Below are positions 1-7,790 of a DNA stretch of 11,570 nucleotides, one piece after another. Below the pieces are notes generated by a model, which searched no databases, was not told where the DNA came from, and was given only the letters and a program-made list of their open reading frames with translations. Position numbers and translations under genes: made by a program. Each line of letters starts with the position of its first letter. Position 1 is the first letter of the stretch. The stretch comes from Saprospiraceae bacterium (GTDB taxonomy: Bacteria > Bacteroidota > Bacteroidia > Chitinophagales > Saprospiraceae), in assembly GCA_029262975.1 (NCBI GenBank), contig JAJCYJ010000313.1, positions 1-11,570 of the forward strand, in the 5' to 3' direction.

Positions 1-2
1 TA

Positions 3-10
3 TATCTTTG
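3..10 (+). promoter_or_regulatory. Bacteroidota-type -7 promoter element ahead of the ABC-F gene
   Basis: The octamer TATCTTTG is an exact match to the TAnnTTTG -7 consensus of Bacteroidota primary-sigma promoters. Its -33 TTG partner, if present, would lie left of the window, so the promoter is only half visible. If it is used, transcription would begin at roughly 14-17, which puts the GTG at 10 outside the message and favours the GTG at 34 as the ABC-F start. Confidence 0.4.
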
Positions 11-33
11 TGCCTTCAAAAGAATTAATACAC

Positions 34-1962
34 GTGCTGACAGCGACTAATATATTTGTTCAATATGGTGATCGAACTTTACTTGATCACATAAATCTGG
101 TCATTAAGACCCGCGATAAAGTCGGTCTTGTAGGCCGAAATGGCGCCGGCAAGTCAACTTTACTCAAGATCCTGGCTAAAGAATATACACCGATGGAAGG
201 AGATATTACTCAGCCTTCCAATGCCACCCTGGCATTCCTGCACCAGGAGATAGAAATAGAGCAACATAGAACCGTTCTTGAAGAAGCTATGCTGGCATTT
301 TTAGCACTACAGGAATTAAACCGGGATATTGACCAGATAAACGAGGTTATTGCCACAAGGACAGATTTTGAATCTGAGGAGTACTTTAGTTTACTTGAAA
401 AATTCTCAACCCTCAATGAGCAATTTGCTTACCTAGGCGGTGATTCTGCCGAAGGAGATGCTGTAAAGGTCCTCCAGGGTTTAGGATTTAAAGAAGGAGA
501 CCTAGCACGCAAGATTGAAGAATTCAGTGGAGGATGGCAAATGCGCGTTGTACTGTCTAAGATGCTACTTCAGAAACCGGATTATCTTTTACTTGATGAA
601 CCTACTAACCACCTGGACATCGAGTCCATTATTTGGTTGGAAAAATTCTTACAGTCCTATCAGGGAGCAGTGGTCATTATTTCTCACGATCAGCAATTTC
701 TGGATAATTGTACAAAGCGTACAGTTGAGATTGAGTTAGGACGCGTGCAGGACTATAATGCCGGATATAGCAAATACCTCGAATTGCGTAAGGACAGACG
801 AGAAAAGCAAGTGGCGTCCTACGAAAATCAACAAAAAGTAATAGCTCAGAAAGAAAAGACGATTAATAGATTTATGGCCAAGGCTACTAAGACCAAGATG
901 GCCCAATCCATGCAGAAGCAGCTGGATAAAATGGATCGGATCGAAGTGGAACCAGAAGATGTTGGCGCCATGAACTTGCAATTTCCGCCAGCTCCACGGT
1001 CTGGTCAGATCACGGTAGAAGTCAAGAAGATTGTCAAGAATTATGGTTCCCTGGAAGTACTTAAGAACATAGATCTCATCATTGAGAGAGAAGATAGAGT
1101 TGCCTTTGTCGGGCAAAACGGACAAGGAAAGACAACTTTGGCAAAAATAATCGTGGAAAAGTTATCTCCAAGTAAAGGCCGCGCTGTACTTGGTCATAAT
1201 GTGACCATTGGTTATTATGCACAAAACCAGGCAGAAACCCTTGACAGGAATAAGACTTTGCTTGAAACCATGGAAGATCATAGTCCACCTGAAATGAGAA
1301 CGAAGCTTCGAAATATCCTCGGGGCATTTTTATTCAGTGGAGAAGATGCAGAAAAAAAAGTTTCTGTGTTAAGCGGAGGGGAAAGAGCCAGATTGGCATT
1401 AGCATGTATGCTGCTAAACCCTTTTAATCTTTTGGTATTAGATGAACCGACTAACCACCTGGACATTCTTTCGAAAGAAATCCTAAAACAAGCACTGACT
1501 AAATTTGATGGTACCCTGATAGTGGTTTCTCACGATCGTCATTTCCTGGCTGATCTGACCAGTAGAACAATTGAATTCAGGGATAAAAAACTCTTTGAAT
1601 ATCTGGGTGACGTGAATTACTTCCTTAAGAAAAGAGAATTGGATAATCTGAGGGAGGTAGAAATGCACAAAACAGTTACAAATGGCTCAACTGAAAAGAA
1701 GGAATCTATAACCCAGGACCGAGGAGCAAATAGCAGTAAATTAAAAGAATTAAGCAAGGTTATCAAAAATACTGAAAGACGAATTTCTAATTTAGAAGAT
1801 GAAATTAAAAAATTAGAAAAGAAAATGTCAGAAGACGGTTTTTACGAAGATCCAAAATCTAAAAAGATTTTAGGTAAATACCAGACTCTTAAAGATCAGC
1901 TCGCTACAGAATACAATAAATGGGAATCAGCACAAGAATCCTATGATGCCATACACACTTAA
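34..1962 (+). CDS. ABC-F family ATPase (ribosome-associated, two ABC domains)
   Basis: A soluble tandem-ABC protein of 642 residues with no membrane segments, as in the ABC-F family, whose members act at the ribosomal E site on stalled or initiating ribosomes rather than in transport. Domain 1 has Walker A GRNGAGKST (34-42), signature SGGWQMR (from 165), Walker B LLLDEPTNHLD (D188, E189) and switch His218. A charged helical linker follows (about 227-317, with the family-typical RFMAKATK stretch). Domain 2 has Walker A GQNGQGKTT (360-368), signature SGGERAR (from 447), Walker B with D470 and E471, and switch His500. A Lys/Glu-rich coiled coil (about 567-637) closes the protein, as in Uup-type members. 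Both nucleotide sites look intact. I chose GTG at 34 because it gives the usual family N-terminus and fits the promoter element at 3-10. GTG at 10 is in frame, and the frame stays open to the window edge. The subfamily is not resolved, and antibiotic resistance cannot be inferred. The phosphatase gene follows after 11 bp. Confidence 0.93.
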   Translation: MLTATNIFVQYGDRTLLDHINLVIKTRDKVGLVGRNGAGKSTLLKILAKEYTPMEGDITQPSNATLAFLHQEIEIEQHRTVLEEAMLAFLALQELNRDIDQINEVIATRTDFESEEYFSLLEKFSTLNEQFAYLGGDSAEGDAVKVLQGLGFKEGDLARKIEEFSGGWQMRVVLSKMLLQKPDYLLLDEPTNHLDIESIIWLEKFLQSYQGAVVIISHDQQFLDNCTKRTVEIELGRVQDYNAGYSKYLELRKDRREKQVASYENQQKVIAQKEKTINRFMAKATKTKMAQSMQKQLDKMDRIEVEPEDVGAMNLQFPPAPRSGQITVEVKKIVKNYGSLEVLKNIDLIIEREDRVAFVGQNGQGKTTLAKIIVEKLSPSKGRAVLGHNVTIGYYAQNQAETLDRNKTLLETMEDHSPPEMRTKLRNILGAFLFSGEDAEKKVSVLSGGERARLALACMLLNPFNLLVLDEPTNHLDILSKEILKQALTKFDGTLIVVSHDRHFLADLTSRTIEFRDKKLFEYLGDVNYFLKKRELDNLREVEMHKTVTNGSTEKKESITQDRGANSSKLKELSKVIKNTERRISNLEDEIKKLEKKMSEDGFYEDPKSKKILGKYQTLKDQLATEYNKWESAQESYDAIHT

Positions 1963-1973
1963 AAAACCGTCAA

Positions 1974-2597
1974 TTGGAAAATAAAACACTCTTGCGTCTT
2001 ATTAATAAATTGTCTCGTGAGACAGATATTATCGATGAAAAGAGGAAAAGCTTATTACGTCTTACAGCTGAGTTAATCAAGGATGAAATAGAGTCAAAGG
2101 GGTCCGCCAATATTACTTTCATTTGTACGCATAATTCACGTAGGAGTCAACTGGGTGAGGCCTGGCTAGTGGCGGCTTCCGAGTTTTACAAAGTTGAAAA
2201 AATAAATGCATTCAGTGGTGGTACTGAAGAGACATCATTTAATATTAGAATGGTCGTAGCCCTCAGAGAAGCGGGATTTCATCTGCATTCGGAAGGCCCT
2301 ATTCAAAATCCAAAGTATACACTATATTCTCTCAAAGAAAGAAGGAGTCCTCACATCATGTATAGCAAAAAATTTGATGATGAATTTAATCCGGCCAAGC
2401 ATTTTTTTGCACTGATGGTCTGTGATCATGCAGATCAAAATTGCCCCTTGGTTTTGGGTGCAACCCATAGAATCTCTTTACCATACCTGGATCCAAAAGA
2501 ATTTGATGATACACCAATGGAGTCTTTGGAGTATTCTGAAAAAGTAAAGGAAATCGGTCGTGAAATCCTGTATTTAGTTTCGGAGATTAAAATGTAG
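1974..2597 (+). CDS. Low-molecular-weight phosphatase / ArsC-like protein
   Basis: A 207-residue protein with the CX5R(S/T) phosphate-binding loop of low-molecular-weight tyrosine phosphatases and thioredoxin-coupled arsenate reductases: C51-THNSR-R57-S58, with C51 as the predicted nucleophile. Y171-L-D173-P resembles the loop carrying the general-acid Asp. Two more cysteines, C150 and C157, sit in VCDHADQNCP, roughly where ArsC-type enzymes keep their redox cysteines. The loop reads NSRR instead of the NSCR often seen in arsenate reductases. About 45 residues of charged helix precede the catalytic domain. The substrate is not determinable: phosphotyrosine protein, small phosphoester and arsenate are all possible, and no arsenic transporter or ArsR regulator is nearby. 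The start is TTG at 1974. An in-frame stop lies upstream at 1944-1946 and no ATG lies between, so a rare start codon seems required unless translation begins further in. It lies 11 bp after the ABC-F gene and is probably cotranscribed. Confidence 0.82.
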   Translation: MENKTLLRLINKLSRETDIIDEKRKSLLRLTAELIKDEIESKGSANITFICTHNSRRSQLGEAWLVAASEFYKVEKINAFSGGTEETSFNIRMVVALREAGFHLHSEGPIQNPKYTLYSLKERRSPHIMYSKKFDDEFNPAKHFFALMVCDHADQNCPLVLGATHRISLPYLDPKEFDDTPMESLEYSEKVKEIGREILYLVSEIKM

Positions 2598-2641
2598 AAC
2601 GACACCACGTCATCACCAGTATGTCAAAGTTTTAACCGTGA

Positions 2642-3553
2642 TCAGAAAGTCTGATTTACTTCCTGTCTGAGCATCTTTGCTCTTAGATCCGGGCCGTCAT
2701 GACTCCATCCGGGTGCCAAAAAGATATATCTTAATTTATCGGACCATTTCTTAGCCCTCATTACATCTTTCCAAATAGCGCCATACTCATGTGTTGCCAC
2801 ATACAAAGGATTATAGGATGAGATGTTTTTCGTAAGACCATATTTAGGAGGGTCTAATGACTTTTCCTGAGAAAAGGTTTTGAATATTCTATCCCAAATG
2901 ATTAAGACACCGGCATGATTACGATCCAGATACCTGGCATTAGATGCGTGATGCACCCTATGATGTGAAGGTGTATTAAAAATGAACTCAATCCAGGAAG
3001 GAAGTGTGTGCACTAATTCAGTATGAACCCAAAACTGGAATATTAGATTAACGGATATTACGACGAACATCATCAAAGGGTCGAATCCTAAAAGTGGAAT
3101 CCAAAGCCAGAAAAAGTATTTATGGATGCGTTCTCCGGCACCTTGTCTCAATGCTGTTCCAAAATTAAGGTATTCGGAAGAATGATGAGATACATGACCC
3201 GCCCAGAAAAGTCTGACTTCATGATTCATCCTGTGAAACCAATAATAGCTAAAATCATCAATAAAGAATAGGATGATCCATGCCCACCACTGTCTCCCGA
3301 CTACATCCTTTAGTGGGCTTATTTCATGGATGTAGTAAAAGGCGACAAAGGCAAGAATCTTGGGAATTAATTCGACGATGGCTGTAATCAATAACATGCC
3401 TAACGAAGTCCATAAATCCTTAGTTTTATAAAGACCTATTTCCTTGAATTTATCCCAATAATACTCAACACCTATTGCAAGAAGAAAAACAGGTAGGGCT
3501 ATTATCTGCAATTGATCTGCTGAAAGTTCTTGTATAGCTGTCTGTATATTCAT
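2642..3553 (-). CDS. Sterol desaturase family / alkylglycerol monooxygenase-like membrane di-iron enzyme
   Basis: A 303-residue integral membrane protein of the fatty-acid hydroxylase superfamily, which uses a histidine-bound di-iron centre and O2 to hydroxylate or desaturate lipids. The His motifs are all present: H107-RMN-H111, H120-VS-H123-H124, H177-TELV-H182 and H197-H198-RV-H201-H202. The stretches WFHRMNHE, SEYLNFGTALRQ, QFWVHTE, NTPSHHRVHH and AGVLIIWDRIF are close to animal alkylglycerol monooxygenase (TMEM195/AGMO) and its bacterial relatives, which suggests an ether-lipid or related substrate. That substrate is inferred, not shown. Hydrophobic segments lie near 14-31, 51-76, 89-106 and 145-175. 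I chose ATG at 3553. A TTG at 3586 would add 11 residues but lies inside the terminator hairpin of the upstream gene. The gene is convergent with the phosphatase gene, leaving 44 bp between the stops with no clear hairpin. Confidence 0.88.
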   Translation of the reverse strand: MNIQTAIQELSADQLQIIALPVFLLAIGVEYYWDKFKEIGLYKTKDLWTSLGMLLITAIVELIPKILAFVAFYYIHEISPLKDVVGRQWWAWIILFFIDDFSYYWFHRMNHEVRLFWAGHVSHHSSEYLNFGTALRQGAGERIHKYFFWLWIPLLGFDPLMMFVVISVNLIFQFWVHTELVHTLPSWIEFIFNTPSHHRVHHASNARYLDRNHAGVLIIWDRIFKTFSQEKSLDPPKYGLTKNISSYNPLYVATHEYGAIWKDVMRAKKWSDKLRYIFLAPGWSHDGPDLRAKMLRQEVNQTF

Positions 3554-3569
3554 GTGCACTAAATTAATA

Positions 3570-3608
3570 AAAATAGAAAAGGGCAAAAACGTTGGTTCCT
3601 GCCCTTTT
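3570..3608 (-). terminator. Intrinsic terminator after the HPF/RaiA gene
   Basis: The arms AAAAGGGCA (3577-3585) and TGCCCTTTT (3600-3608) pair perfectly over 9 bp around a 14-nt loop. Read leftwards, the stem is followed by CTATTTTTATT, giving a moderate U-rich tail. It starts about 20 nt after the HPF stop codon and ends before the ATG of the desaturase gene, so it probably limits read-through between them. The + strand also shows a T-run after the stem, but no + strand gene ends here. Confidence 0.6.
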
Positions 3609-3627
3609 TCCCCGGTTTTTTAAATTT

Positions 3628-3924
3628 TTATGAAGCCCTCTTATAATGTTTGGATTTGTATTTCTCCATCTGCGTTTTCAATTTCTGAACGGCTTGATCA
3701 AGGGCAGCATCGTGAAATAAACCTTCTCCTTCGGCAAACACATCTTTTCCTTTTAGTCGGACATTAATCTTTACCTTTTTAGTCGGATGTTTATCTCCTC
3801 TGAAAAATACTTTCGCTGAAGTGATAAATGGATAAGTTTCAAAGTACTTTTTTAGTTGTTCCTGGGCATATTGCTCATTATACGAATTCGCTTCTAATGT
3901 CCCACGATCTACTTTAATATCCAT
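3628..3924 (-). CDS. HPF/RaiA family ribosome-associated (hibernation) protein, short form
   Basis: A 98-residue protein resembling the Bacteroidota branch of the HPF/RaiA (sigma-54 modulation, S30AE) family. These bind the 30S decoding channel and inactivate or protect ribosomes during slow growth. The region around 36-66 (a strand, then VKINVRLKGKDVFAEGEG) followed by the helix 71-90 (HDAALDQAVQKLKTQMEKYK) and a basic tail KSKHYKR fits the beta-alpha-beta-alpha fold and positively charged surface of the family. It ends there, so it lacks the C-terminal dimerisation domain of long HPF and would be a short form. Divergence at the N-terminus leaves some doubt. The start is ATG at 3924. It is transcribed from its own promoter near 4043-4073 with a leader of about 110 nt and ends at the hairpin near 3577-3608. 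Confidence 0.8.
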   Translation of the reverse strand: MDIKVDRGTLEANSYNEQYAQEQLKKYFETYPFITSAKVFFRGDKHPTKKVKINVRLKGKDVFAEGEGLFHDAALDQAVQKLKTQMEKYKSKHYKRAS

Positions 3925-3980
3925 ATGATTTCATTTTGAATGTGAATAATTAATATAATATAAGAAGTCAAAACTCAGTA

Positions 3981-4004
3981 GGAGGTTGAACTTTATCAAC
4001 ATCC
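3981..4004 (-). promoter_or_regulatory. Stem-loop in the HPF 5' leader
   Basis: On the transcribed strand GGA-T-GTTGA pairs with TCAAC-C-TCC: 5 bp plus 3 bp separated by one mismatch, with a six-base loop. It lies inside the predicted leader, roughly 57-80 nt before the HPF start codon. Whether it has a regulatory role is unknown. Confidence 0.3.
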
Positions 4005-4042
4005 GGAATTGATTTTTCTCTGCATCAGTTTAGGCTTTTAAG

Positions 4043-4073
4043 CAAACCTATAATGCATATTGGTAAGATACAA
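4043..4073 (-). promoter_or_regulatory. Promoter of the HPF/RaiA gene (Bacteroidota -33/-7 type)
   Basis: Read leftwards, TTG (4073-4071) is followed after exactly 20 bases by TAGGTTTG (4050-4043). This matches the Bacteroidota consensus TTG-N19-21-TAnnTTTG in both boxes and in spacing. Transcription would begin near 4036-4039, leaving a leader of about 110 nt before the ATG at 3924. Confidence 0.6.
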
Positions 4074-4181
4074 AGAAGAATTATTAATTACAACATATTA
4101 AAGTATTTTACTAAATGTTCTATACTACCCTATTATCCAGTCACCATCCTAAACAAACATCGCGAAGTCCCGTAAATCCAG

Positions 4182-4189
4182 TAAATTTG
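4182..4189 (+). promoter_or_regulatory. -7-like element immediately before the dipeptidase start codon
   Basis: TAAATTTG matches TAnnTTTG exactly and ends five bases before the GTG at 4195. If functional, the transcript would start at or next to the start codon, giving a leaderless message. There is no TTG at the expected -33 distance (about 4159-4163), so this could equally be a chance match in AT-rich DNA. Confidence 0.25.
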
Positions 4190-4194
4190 ATCCC

Positions 4195-5361
4195 GTGAAA
4201 AAATTTTTTGTTACACTCATTATTCTGGCATTTATTGGCCTCTTTGGTTTCTTTTTTATAGCAGCAAAGATTACAGATGGAGAGAATAATGTGTTAGAGC
4301 GACATGAATATGGAGATATTCCATCATCAGTTGCCCTGATACACGACCAACTTCTGATAGCCGACTTGCATGCTGACAATTTACTCTGGGATCGGGATAT
4401 CCTAAAAGAATTATCACATGGTCATGTAGATGTCCCGCGATTGCTAAAAGGAAATGTCGCGCTCCAGGTATTTGATGTAGTAACAAAGACACCTAAAGGA
4501 CAAAATTACGAGGCTAATAGCGGAGATACGGATCAAATCACCCTTTTAACGATGGCCAACAGATGGCCTTCCAAAACGTGGCGAAGTCTGTATGAACGCG
4601 CTATGTACCAGGCGGGTAAGCTGCATAGAGCCAGTAAAAGATCTAACGGAACATTGAAAGTCATCCAATCGAGCGAAGGATTAAAGAGCTTTTTAACGAA
4701 CAGGGCAAATGATAAGAACATGGTCGGTGGTATCCTGGCTATCGAAGGCCTTCATGCACTGGAAGGCCGTATAGAGCACCTGGACAGCTTCTATAATGCT
4801 GGTTTCAGGATTATGGGATTAACTCATTTTTTTGATAATGAATTGGGAGGATCTTCCGCGGGCCTCAATCAACCTGGACTCACAAAATTTGGAAGACAAG
4901 TAATTACAAAAATGAATGAAACCGACATTATTATCGATCTCGCCCATGCTTCTCCTGCTCTAATTTCTGACGTCCTAAGTGCAAGTACTAAACCTGTCCT
5001 AGTAAGTCATACGGGTATTCGGACCATACATGACAGCCCGAGAAATCTTACGGATGAACAAATTAAGGCGATCACCAACAAAGGAGGAATTATTGGGATT
5101 GGGTTTTGGAATGGTGCGATAGGAAGTACTTCACCACGTGCTATAGCCAATACGATGAGATATGTGACAGATCTCGTCGGATATGAACATGTTTCTCTGG
5201 GTTCAGACTGGGACGGCGGAACAACAACTTATTTTGATGCTGCCAATATATGGGTACTCACAAAAGCGCTCATGGATGAGGGGTTTTCTGAAAAAGAAAT
5301 CAAAGGGATTATGGGCGGTAATCAGATTGATTTTTTGTTGCAATACTTGCCTAAGGAATAG
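4195..5361 (+). CDS. Membrane dipeptidase, peptidase family M19
   Basis: A 388-residue zinc metallopeptidase of the renal-dipeptidase family, which hydrolyses dipeptides, including ones with a D-residue at the C-terminal position. Metal and catalytic residues in family order: H59-A-D61 (DLHADN), the bridging E184 (LAIEG), H251 (IDLAHAS), H272 (LVSHTG) and D338 (GSDWDGG). The closing GGN motif (374-376) is also typical. A KK pair followed by an uninterrupted hydrophobic stretch (4-24) forms a signal anchor without lipobox cysteine or obvious cleavage site, so the enzyme probably faces the periplasm, tethered to the inner membrane. Roles in dipeptide nutrition or turnover of cell-wall peptides are possible. 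The start is GTG at 4195: an in-frame stop lies upstream at 4150, no ATG lies between, and later starts would lose the anchor. Monocistronic; the next gene converges on it. Confidence 0.93.
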   Translation: MKKFFVTLIILAFIGLFGFFFIAAKITDGENNVLERHEYGDIPSSVALIHDQLLIADLHADNLLWDRDILKELSHGHVDVPRLLKGNVALQVFDVVTKTPKGQNYEANSGDTDQITLLTMANRWPSKTWRSLYERAMYQAGKLHRASKRSNGTLKVIQSSEGLKSFLTNRANDKNMVGGILAIEGLHALEGRIEHLDSFYNAGFRIMGLTHFFDNELGGSSAGLNQPGLTKFGRQVITKMNETDIIIDLAHASPALISDVLSASTKPVLVSHTGIRTIHDSPRNLTDEQIKAITNKGGIIGIGFWNGAIGSTSPRAIANTMRYVTDLVGYEHVSLGSDWDGGTTTYFDAANIWVLTKALMDEGFSEKEIKGIMGGNQIDFLLQYLPKE

Positions 5362-5644
5362 TTATAAACCTGATAAAGTCGACGGTCTACCCTTTTTATT
5401 CATAATTAATCCTACTTTCAGCCTTCTCCAATTCTGCCTTTAATAACTCACCAATTTAAATATACAATCAGGTTTCTATATTAATTGCTGATGGTTGTTT
5501 CTAAAACAACTTCGCTTAGATGTTCAAATCATGGAGTGATCATCATAAAACCTCAGCATCTAATTTTTTCATAGGCAGACAAAATTAGCTCAACCTTTTA
5601 CTCTATTAATTACAACCTAAATATAGTCGTAGGGTTGAAGATAA
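5362..5644. other. Convergent intergenic region with weak inverted repeats
   Basis: No gene is seen between the dipeptidase and TPR-protein stops. It holds an 8-bp perfect inverted repeat, CTAATTTT (5560-5567) with AAAATTAG (5581-5588), 13 bases apart, and a weak hairpin near 5613-5637. No strong GC-rich terminator is present for either gene. Confidence 0.5.
5604..5637 (-). terminator. Possible weak terminator after the TPR-protein gene
   Basis: Read leftwards, CAACCCTA (5637-5630) pairs with TAGGTTG (5619-5613) with one bulged C and a 10-nt loop, starting about 8 nt after the stop codon. The tail TAATTAATA is poor in uninterrupted T, so termination here would be inefficient. Confidence 0.25.
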
Positions 5645-7450
5645 TTATAAAGGCTCGTACTGATTGTACAGCATTTTATTTCTCAAGCTAACAAAATCAT
5701 TTTGATTTTTATAAAGAGCAAAGACAGGATCAATGTTCATGAAATATCCAATGCCAAAATCATTATTTTGATATGAAGTTTCCAACCATTCTAATGTACC
5801 TCTCCGATCTCCTCGAGCCGCACTTATCATCGCCATCATTAGAGATAAATTGGGTTCTCCATTATTCAGTCTGTCCTCCAATTCAATACGAAATAATTCA
5901 CTCATTTTATCATCCCCTAACTTATAATAAAGATTGGACATATAAGTCAAACCTAAAGGCAAGGGATAGTCTCCAACTTTTATTGATTTTTCTAAATAGG
6001 TAAGTGCCTGCTCATATTTTCCATCATGATAGTAACTCCAACCCAAAAAAAAATTAAAAAGTGGAATATCGCTTAACAATAAGGCTTTGTGAAGTTCCTC
6101 TTCAGCTTTTTCAAAATTGCCCTCTATGGCATAAATTGTTCCACGATCGAAGTGAATAAATACATTCCCTGGATCTACTTGCTGACCAATTTTGGTTAAT
6201 TCTTTCGCTCGCTCAATTTCCCCCATCGAGGTATAAGTAGCTACTACTGTGCAAATACAGTAGTTAGTAGGAATTTTTGGCCAGGAATTAATGTCTAAAG
6301 CATGATCTACATCCAGTTTGGCAGCAGCTATTTCCGCTCTATAATAAAGATTCAGGTTGCCTCGGACAAGATAAATATCTGAACTCAGTGAGTCCAAATC
6401 AATTGCTTTTTCAATATGAGGCAATGCTAGATCCACTGTTTCTTTCGTTGAAACTCCAATGCCAGGATACCACATGGCATTACCCAGGATGTAGCTCCAG
6501 GCCAATAAGGTATGAGCTTGAGCATAATTTTCATCTAGTTCTAAAGCTCTTTTTAAAAATTTCCGACTATTTGAGAATCCTTCTTTGCTCAATTTTGCAA
6601 CCTCAGCTTTGGCATGCAGAAACAATCTAAAAGCTTCACCATTTTCAGTGCTTACTTTATCCAATGCTTTTTCTTCTCCATCCGACAACTCTACATCCAT
6701 GCTTAATGCAACTTGTTTAGCAATTGTAGTTTGTATGCCAGGTGCATTACTGAGTGGTTCGTCAAATGTCCTATTCCAGATTCTTTCTTTAGCGTGCGGA
6801 TTTAATAATTCAATTGATAGTCGTACGCTATCCCCAAAAATCCTTGCGCTCCCTGATACCAAATAACCAACATCAAGTTCATTTGCAATCTGTAAGGGAG
6901 ACAAAGATTTGTTCTTATAAGGAAACGTAGTTGTAAATGCTGTGACTGCAAAAGTTCGAACTTTCGCCAGCTCATCAATAATTTCCTGAGTGACACCATT
7001 TGAAAAATACTCCAATTCATCGAGTTTATTTAGATTGATAAATGGGAGTACAGCAATTGATTTTTCAAATTTTAAGGATGATTGATTATTCTTATCATTG
7101 ATTCTTGTATATATAAATTGTCCAATTAACAAGAGAATAAGCATTCCTATCACCAAATTATGAATAATGTATTTTTGCCGATGTTTTGTAATAGAATCTT
7201 CTTCGACTACTGAGTTGGTACGAACAATTCCCTCAGGACTGAGTTCGTAGGCCCAACCAAGGAAGAGAGCAATCGGAAAGCCAATGATAAGGATTACAAA
7301 TATCATTTGCATGATCCATTCCGGTGCATTAAAGGTGCTACATGTTAAAGAAACAACCTGAACAGTCAACCATGCTACCATGGCATAAGTAATGGCAACA
7401 CGGTAAATCTTTCGTCTTTTAAGTTCCTTGAAGAAGTTCTTCCTCGGCAT
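5645..7450 (-). CDS. Membrane protein with FlgO/TolB-N-like domain and TPR repeats
   Basis: A 601-residue protein with three predicted membrane helices (about 16-37, 44-67, 94-114), then a soluble domain (about 130-255) that opens KSIAVLPFINL and continues EYFSNGVTQEIIDELAKV. This is the hallmark of the FlgO/TolB-N-like domain found in TPR proteins often annotated as adenylate-cyclase-related. The remainder (about 270-530) is helical repeats of TPR type, for instance AQAHTLLAWSYILG, GNFEKAEEELHKALLL and GKYEQALTYLEKSIKVG. The N-terminal KELKRRKIYRVAITYAMVAW with the YELSPEGI motif is widespread in this family, where it usually follows an adenylate-cyclase or CadC-type DNA-binding domain. Here nothing precedes it, so no catalytic or DNA-binding output is visible, and a scaffold or sensor role is inferred. 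The start is ATG at 7450. It is a single gene, separated from the flotillin operon by 374 bp and that operon's terminator. Confidence 0.85.
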   Translation of the reverse strand: MPRKNFFKELKRRKIYRVAITYAMVAWLTVQVVSLTCSTFNAPEWIMQMIFVILIIGFPIALFLGWAYELSPEGIVRTNSVVEEDSITKHRQKYIIHNLVIGMLILLLIGQFIYTRINDKNNQSSLKFEKSIAVLPFINLNKLDELEYFSNGVTQEIIDELAKVRTFAVTAFTTTFPYKNKSLSPLQIANELDVGYLVSGSARIFGDSVRLSIELLNPHAKERIWNRTFDEPLSNAPGIQTTIAKQVALSMDVELSDGEEKALDKVSTENGEAFRLFLHAKAEVAKLSKEGFSNSRKFLKRALELDENYAQAHTLLAWSYILGNAMWYPGIGVSTKETVDLALPHIEKAIDLDSLSSDIYLVRGNLNLYYRAEIAAAKLDVDHALDINSWPKIPTNYCICTVVATYTSMGEIERAKELTKIGQQVDPGNVFIHFDRGTIYAIEGNFEKAEEELHKALLLSDIPLFNFFLGWSYYHDGKYEQALTYLEKSIKVGDYPLPLGLTYMSNLYYKLGDDKMSELFRIELEDRLNNGEPNLSLMMAMISAARGDRRGTLEWLETSYQNNDFGIGYFMNIDPVFALYKNQNDFVSLRNKMLYNQYEPL

Positions 7451-7737
7451 ATTCTAAAGATAGACAGAAATAATAATAATTAAAATGATTAGTGAGCCCG
7501 ATTAAACTTGCTCCCTTTATCAATTATCATGGATTATTATTACCGAAGTGAACACTTATTTTTACAAATTAATAAAATTATAATCAAATAAAATAATAGT
7601 CAAAAACACCAAATAACATTCACGCTTCATTAGAGAGTCTGTTACTTATTTTGCAATTATCAAAATTAAAAAAAAGTATTATTTAGATTTCGCGCTTAGT
7701 GTTTTCCAAATAGCGGCTGTTTAACAACTCTTTAGGA

Positions 7738-7767
7738 AAATTAAAAAGGGGATCAAAACTGATCCCC
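7738..7767 (-). terminator. Strong intrinsic terminator of the nfeD-flotillin operon
   Basis: GGGGATCA (7748-7755) and TGATCCCC (7760-7767) form a perfect 8-bp stem with a four-base loop. Read leftwards it is followed directly by TTTTTAATTTTCC. It lies about 57 nt after the flotillin stop codon in the right orientation to end that transcript. Confidence 0.88.
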
Positions 7768-7790
7768 ATAAATTACTTAGCATTAAGTTA

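Noticed and set aside
1974..2597. Arsenic-resistance operon around the ArsC-like gene
   Set aside because: No ArsR, arsenite pump or methyltransferase gene is present in the window, so an arsenic function is not supported.
3554..3586. TTG start at 3586 for the desaturase-family protein
   Set aside because: It lies within the terminator stem of the HPF gene, and an ATG at 3553 gives a normal N-terminus.
3943..3971. Sigma-70-like TTGACT-N17-TATTCA on the - strand before the HPF gene
   Set aside because: It fits the E. coli consensus moderately, but the Bacteroidota-type promoter at 4043-4073 fits the likely host sigma factor better.
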